64,000 nt of DNA from Phallus indusiatus (Eukaryota > Basidiomycota > Agaricomycetes > Phallales > Phallaceae): NCBI GenBank assembly GCA_027605045.1, contig JAQFWX010000026.1, positions 62,001 to 126,000 on the forward strand, in the 5' to 3' direction. Numbering within the stretch: position 1 is the stretch's first letter; the number at the start of each line of letters is the position of its first letter. The position numbers and the translations under genes were made by a program. This document shows, one piece after another, positions 58,309-64,000 of the stretch. The notes under the pieces are model-generated. The model had not been told where the DNA came from. It did no database searches and saw only the letters and a list, made by a program, of their open reading frames with translations.

Positions 58309-59215
58309 ATGGCTCGAGGAGGCGTTGTCACCGCTGCAGCAACAGCAGCAGCATTCAACATCAACGGCTCCTATCTACATCACCAAAATCACGCCCATTC
58401 ACCTTCACATTCACGTTCTCAGTCTACAGCAGCATCGGGTACAACAACACCGATACCAAGTCAAAGCACAGACAGTCTTATGAGTTTACAAAACTCCCCG
58501 AATGGGAATGGAGATAGTTCGAGGAGACGTATTCGAAGGAGTCCGAAGCCGAGAGGATATAACGGCAACAATAGGCAACAATAACATCAAAAATAAAAGT
58601 CCGAGTGGGAGTGGGAGTGGAAATGGGAATGGGGTAATGTTGAAGTATAAAACCAACAAAACACAGTTTAGAACGAAGGCTGGGGTTGGTGTTGGAGCTG
58701 GGGCTAAGGCGAAGGTTAAAACAAAGTCGCGGGGCGGGTTGACGTCGAAATATGGAGCTGTGGACAATGCTGATGATGATGGTAATGAAGTTGACGAATA
58801 TGAGTATGAAAATGGTTATGATGAAGACGACTCCGACGACGGTGATGATGAAAACGATGGTTACGGTTACGAAGAAGACAACGACGACGACGATGACGAT
58901 GAAGAAGAAGAAGAATACACACTCACACAATCTTCGTACAAACGCACACTAAGATTATACACATTCGTACCTCTAACAGCAACACACACTCCTCTTCACA
59001 CTCCTCCAAAAATACACTTGGCCTATCACTTCCTCACCTTCCTCACCCTCTTCACCTTCGTCATTTTCGCTGAGCACAACTCTCTCGCTTCTATTATTGG
59101 GAACAGCATGTTGGACAGTCTCATTCGCATTACGAATACCGCTTTTTTTACTATCTTCCCATCTTTTTGGGACGTCGTCGTCGTCTTATCCGGGCTTAGT
59201 CCGGTGCACACAAGT
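58309..59215 (+). pseudogene. Decayed multi-pass membrane protein with acidic region, copy C
   Basis: Starts MARGGVVTAAATAAAFNING and stays open to 58584, where a 10-nt tandem duplication (GGCAACAATA at 58563-58582) shifts the frame to a stop. The next frame continues through a Gly-rich part, the acidic tract (58780-58915) and SSYKRTLRLYTFVPL to hydrophobic segments, then ends where OAT copy 3 begins. It keeps the N-terminal half and lacks the C-terminal half seen in copy A. Confidence 0.62.
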
Positions 59216-59265
59216 AAAGAGTCTTTATTGTCGGGGAAGTGTATTGTTTAACACTATTTTTCTAG

Positions 59266-60904
59266 TTACCATCCTCTTCCTGTCGTATTTGACTCTGCAA
59301 AGGGCGCCAAGTACGTTCCCCACATCATTCCGGCATATCAACAAGCTGACTTGTCACCAGAGTCTGGGACCCCGAAGGCCGAGAATACATAGACATGCTT
59401 TCCGCATACTCGTACGCCCCTTTTCCATTCCATTTCACGCTTGGCTATCAATTAATAAACTTTCTTCTACAGCGCAGTAAACCAAGGCCACTGCCACCCA
59501 CGAATCATCGCATCCAAACACTCACCACCCAAGCACAAAAACTTACACTCTCATCTCGCGCATTCTACAACTCCTTGTTCGGCGTGTATGCTAAATATGT
59601 GACTGAGCTGTTTGGATATGAGAGTGTGTTGCCTATGAATACGGGTGCGGAGGCTGTTGAGACGGCTATCAAGCTGGCAAGAAAGTGGGCGTAAGTGGAG
59701 AAGATTTAGACTCGGTTATGAGCTGAATTGATGGATTTTCTCTGGTGTAGGTATAAGAAGAAAGGTGTTCCGGAGGGTAAAGCTATCGTGTTCAGTGCCG
59801 CAAACAACTTTCACGGAAGAACAATCGGAGTCATCTCGTACGTGTGGTCCCTTCATTTCATTAGTACAACTCATTTTCATTTTTAATCTCCTAGAATGAG
59901 CACAGACCCTGAAAGTCGAACAGGATTCGGTCCATTCCTTCAAAACGTCGGTCCAACATATACATTCCCCACTTCAAACGGCGAAGAAGAAAGACGAACG
60001 ATACGGTACAACAACGTTCAAGATCTTGAAGAGGCGTTATCCATACACGGAGAGAACGTTGCCGCGTTTTTAGTTGAGCCTATTCAAGGCGAAGCAGGGT
60101 ATATATACGCAATTCTCGCTTCTTTTTCTTATGAAAATTAATTAATTTTTGTGTTTTTTTGAAAGGATTGTGGTACCAGACGACGGATACCTCTCACGCA
60201 TCCACGCCCTCTCCAAAAAACACAACGTTTCTTCTCATATGCGACGAGACTCAAACTAGATTATGCAGAACTGGTAAAATGTTGACATGCGAGTATGATA
60301 ATGTGCGTCCGGATGTTGTGTTGTTAGGAAGCTTTATCTGGCGGAGGTGCGTACCTCCCGACTTTATCAAAAAAATTAATTTAAAATTTGTTTAGTTTAT
60401 CCTGTTTCGGCTGTATTAACTGGTAAACACATCATTCAACCAGGCGAACATGGCAGCACCTACGGCGGGTAAGAACCCTCCATTTCCCCCCTTCTTCCTC
60501 TCCCACCCCCTCCTCTCGCAGAAACCCCCTCGCCTGCGCAGTATCAATAACAGCCCCCCAAGTCCTGCAAGACGAACACCTCGCCTCCCGCGCTCAAAAA
60601 CTAGGCGACCACTTCCGCTCTCAAATCCGCCTCCTAAACTACCCACTCGTCGAATGCGTTCGAGGACGCGGGTTGTTTAAACCAGCTACCCTTTTGGCAT
60701 GGCATGCACACACATGCGTACGTGATTTAAAGAATTTAATCGCTGATTTGTTTTTCTTTTTGTTCTGTTTTTTTGGGGTGTAGCTTGAGGATATTCCTGG
60801 TGACGTAAGTCCATTCCATCTTGTGGCGTGGTTTGGTATTTAAAAAGTGTGTACTTTTGTAGGCGTTGAGCGAGAAAGGACATCGCAATACGGTAACTAG
60901 CTGA
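59266..60904 (+). pseudogene. Ornithine aminotransferase copy 3, degraded
   Basis: Lacks exon 1 like copy 2. Further damage against copy 1: a 4-nt insertion near 59509 in exon 4; one extra T near 60230 with a TAG in the shifted frame; loss of two bases near 60331 that removes the Schiff-base Lys codon context (GKALSGG no longer readable); and a deletion joining exon 9 at GGGTTGTT (60670-60677) to the intron 10 sequence TAAACCAGCTACC, removing the rest of exon 9 and exon 10. It is not able to encode an aminotransferase. Confidence 0.9.
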
Positions 60905-61925
60905 TTCGTTCCATTCCGTCTCATTAGAAAAAGAGGAAAGAGGAAAAAAAACTCCTAGTCAAGTACTCAGCTGCAGTACTGTGTTCCGCTTTTTTTTCTT
61001 CTCGTCCCTCCTCTTTTTGACTTGGTGAATGGGAATGAATGAATATGAAGAGAAACTTTTTTTCAACGAACGTGGCGGTGACCGATATACATACATATAA
61101 TATGTATAACGAACCTGTTTTAATATGCTCGACTCCCCAGACTTGAAGATTTCCAATTCTTTCTCACATCCCCCCCTTTTTGACGCAACATAAGTATCGT
61201 ATTTGCTATCCTACCTCACATTACATTACATTACAATTGCAATTGTATGCTATAATGCTATGCTATGTACACACAAACACTTTTTTTCTTGCTCTTTTTT
61301 GCTCTTATTCTCGTTATTTTCATCATTACAATTGTTCTCGATACTTTTCTTTTTTTTCTTTTGGCCTTTAATGTTATAATAAATTGGTGTTTTTCATTCA
61401 TTTATTCATCCATAAGTTGTTGGTTAGTCTATGATGTTTTGAATTAGAATGGAAATTACAAAAAAAAGCCATATCAAAAACTCCCCGAAAGCTAGACAAA
61501 TTGAAAAAAAAAAACAGGGGTGTTGCATCAATTCTCTTAGCAACGTAGATGGTGCTTCTAAACATATTTTTACATATGGATTAATTAAATTAAAGTTTAG
61601 AATCACCATGGTGCCGCATGTAATGAGTCGGTGCTGCTTCACACAAATACCCGAGTCTTCGTCACTCAAGCCCAGTAAGTATGTATCACTTCAAACATCT
61701 AGAGTTACAATATATATATTCAAAGAATGCCTAAGCTTGAGGCTTGTCGAGAAATATGTCAACATCAAAACATGAGATAGATAACGAACTTGAAAAGTAG
61801 TATCAAGAAGAAAAACACAAGTAATTCCAGAACAAACAATAGCAGCTTACAATAATAACGGCCTAAATTAGAACGTCACTAAATAACTAATCTTCATCTA
61901 GTAAAAAATCACAGACTGAGATATT
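60905..61925. other. Linker of duplication unit 3
   Basis: Shorter version of the other linkers, with an unrelated insertion around 61440-61680 between two conserved parts. No gene supported. Confidence 0.45.
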
Positions 61926-63664
61926 TTAGGCTTCGGTAGGTTGAACGACATCCATGTTTAAAGGTAAATCATTAGGATCATTGTCTCCATCAAAAATGTT
62001 CTCCGAGTCTTCCATATTTCTTTCTTCAGGCGTGGCCATTTCGACGAGGAAGGATTGATGCACATGTTGAAGAACATTTGAGAATCGAAGCGAAGGTAAA
62101 GACATTTGGCTAGCTTCAATTTTGGTCGAATTGAAGCGACGAAGGTCAAGAGTGAAATCGGCTACGAGAGTTGCAGACATGCTGGGAAAAGTTAAATGTC
62201 AGTGGAAAATGTAAATTGAGACATGAAACTCACACATTTTGTATGCGGGTGTAACATTCCGCTATAAAAAACTAAGAAAAGATTCAGATCATTATGTTAC
62301 AAAGGAACATGGTGTGTGAGATTCAATGAAGCCCCTTACACCTTGAACCTAAGGAAAATCTCAGTCCAAACTTCCATTTTATGTAAATCAAAAACTTACC
62401 TGTGTAAGAATGACATCAACGAAACTGATGGTGAGGACAAAACTTACAAAACCATAACAAGACATGAGATAACTGTCAACATTGTTAAACTGACGAGACC
62501 TTACCAACATCGAAATATACCTGTACATTGCTCAGTAACCCTTGTTATAAATCCCATCAAACTTACTTTGCATAAAAAGCGTGAAAATGAGGCTTTTAAT
62601 TTGAATTCTATTGTTGCATTTTAGTCTCCATATACCCCAGACCTTCCACATGCAAATTCCAAATATAAGTAAATCTGTGCAAACAGTGACGATATCAACG
62701 GTAGTGTTGACTAAACCAGTTTGGTTATAAACACATTTAACACATCAATGAGCATTAACCATACTGATATCTTCTCTCCTGGAGAAGCTTCACCACCAGG
62801 ATAAATGTGAGTGCATGCACGTTAAGGGCCTATTTTGCGCAGACTACAGACCTTGAATCTGAACTACACCCAGGGAATGCTGCTATGCCTATCACCAGAA
62901 AGGACGGTAATTATAATAGCTTCATGATCATTGTCATCAGATTCTTACTATATAGGTCCAAACCCAAATAAGAAAAAAAGCCAAAGGCCAAAGCTGAACT
63001 GAGGATTTTATTTCCTTCACATATTGAATATGCTCGAAGACCCAATAAACCTGAGGTCCATATTACACGAATTTCGAAACCGGTGATGATGGAATACGGA
63101 CCTTGAACACCAATATATGTAAAAAGAGTAAGAATGTCGAACACCTTAGCCAATATGTTACAAGGTCTTCAAAGTTGTGATTTCAGCGGATTTAAGGTAT
63201 GTGTAAGAATGTTTACCTTCCGGACTTCAGGAAAGTGGTACATTGATAAGACAACAATGAGATATTGAAAGCATCACTGATATAACCATGTGTATTAACT
63301 TACTGGTAGGAATCCTGATACGAGGATAAGCCCCTGACCCAGCAAGTTTCCGTATCGTGCAAAAATGTACAATAATGTGGGCAAACTGAATGATTTGGAC
63401 CATATATGCTCTCTCTCTTGAGAAAAACCTATCAGAGTAGTATAAACACTGGATGCTAGAGATTTTACTGTGTTAGTAAGACTTTCCTACGACATTGCAT
63501 TGCTCACCTGTTGCACTGAAAAGGATCAAGCTGTAAACATAGCTAATCCCATTATCATATCAGATGTGATGACAGGCACAAGACAGGATTGACATATACT
63601 TTTCATAGGCCTCTTGAATAATCTCTGCAGTTAAAGCATCTACAGTAGTATTTGTGCTGTTCAT
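61926..63664 (-). CDS. DUF6533-like multi-pass membrane protein, copy 3
   Basis: Same layout as copies 1 and 2, from ATG 63664 to the stop at 61926-61928, C-terminus PLNMDVVQPTEA. The exons compared stay open. As in copy 2, the acceptor before exon 10 reads TTTAT (near 62549) instead of TTTAG. Keeps GFSQEREHIWS, RPCNILAKVFDILTLFTYIGVQ and LLGLRAYSICEGNK. No functional knowledge of the family. Confidence 0.48.
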
Positions 63665-64000
63665 ATGGGAGGATATTGTAAAGATGGTGACTTGGAGTAG
63701 TCAATTTCAGTGCTGAGAACTTGGGATTTTTACTAATATGCAAAGAGCCTTTATATATGATATTTGAATCATGGATCAAACCATGAATCATCATGCATCA
63801 GAGCTCAAATGTCTCTTGACATTTATAAAACGAGGCTTTTCATGGAATGTGGTGGTTACAGTATCACCGGATTGTCAATTGAGAGGAGCCGATATTAATT
63901 TGGGGAAATAAGTACTCTAGCCTTATGGTAAAAGAATCTCGCCCTCATTGCGTTAAATGGATTGCCATGTGGCATCGTCATGATACTCCAACAAGAACAA
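63665..64000. other. 5' flank of DUF6533-like copy 3 and window end
   Basis: Matches the flanks of copies 1 and 2 to about 63890, then unique sequence. No gene seen. Confidence 0.5.

Larger units (their letters stand above)
59260..63890. repeat. Segmental duplication unit, copy 3
   Basis: Same order as the units at 38800 and 47145. Similarity to the other units stops near 63890 within the flank of the DUF6533-like gene. Confidence 0.85.

Noticed and set aside
58780..58915. Long GAY/GAA-rich tract that looks like a satellite or coding repeat element
   Set aside because: It is the acidic Asp/Glu-coding part of the membrane-protein copies (also 52545-52700), not an independent repeat.

Overview
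The window looks like nuclear DNA of a mushroom-forming basidiomycete (Agaricomycetes). Genes are split by many short GT-AG introns of about 50-70 nt with CTNA branch points. The recognisable families (GH115 glucuronidase, a DUF6533-like membrane protein, small beta-trefoil proteins, DIPP-type Nudix) fit that group. Both strands are used, and no operon-like or viral features are seen. All exon structures were assembled by eye from frame, splice motifs and comparison between paralogous copies.

Layout. 0-10.5 kb: a Na+/H+ exchanger; a possible pol III unit and a decayed ORF; a tandem pair of genes joining an enterotoxin-A-like ADP-ribosyltransferase domain to hemopexin repeats (first copy open, second broken); an isoprenylcysteine methyltransferase. 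10.7-27.1 kb: a giant inverted duplication with arms of about 6.4 kb, centred near 18.9 kb. Its 3.5 kb spacer holds a SET5-type methyltransferase gene. Each arm carries a divergent pair of small beta-trefoil genes (types A and B), an unrecognised small gene and a Nudix copy (dead in the left arm, open in the right). 27-38.3 kb: a membrane-protein fragment, a U6 snRNA, a tRNA-like element, a 22-exon GH115 gene, ALKBH6, and the probable parent Nudix gene divergent from ALKBH6. 38.4-64 kb: a segmental triplication of ornithine aminotransferase (OAT, complete only in copy 1), a linker and a DUF6533-like gene on the opposite strand. Between the units lie three differently damaged copies of an acidic multi-pass membrane protein, a third partial copy of the beta-trefoil block, and a 130-bp near-perfect palindrome.

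The single-copy genes are housekeeping or wood-decay functions: ion homeostasis, CAAX-protein methylation, histone methylation, arginine/ornithine catabolism, inositol pyrophosphate turnover, xylan debranching and splicing RNA. The accessory signal is recent, repeated duplication with uneven decay: the same modules occur in direct, inverted and mosaic copies, some open and some broken. Most worth a second look are the ADP-ribosyltransferase/hemopexin pair, in which the open copy lacks the catalytic Glu and the broken copy keeps it; the inverted duplication with its A/B beta-trefoil pairs; the palindrome, which is absent from three paralogous sites; and a U6-promoter-like element in front of an unknown short transcription unit.
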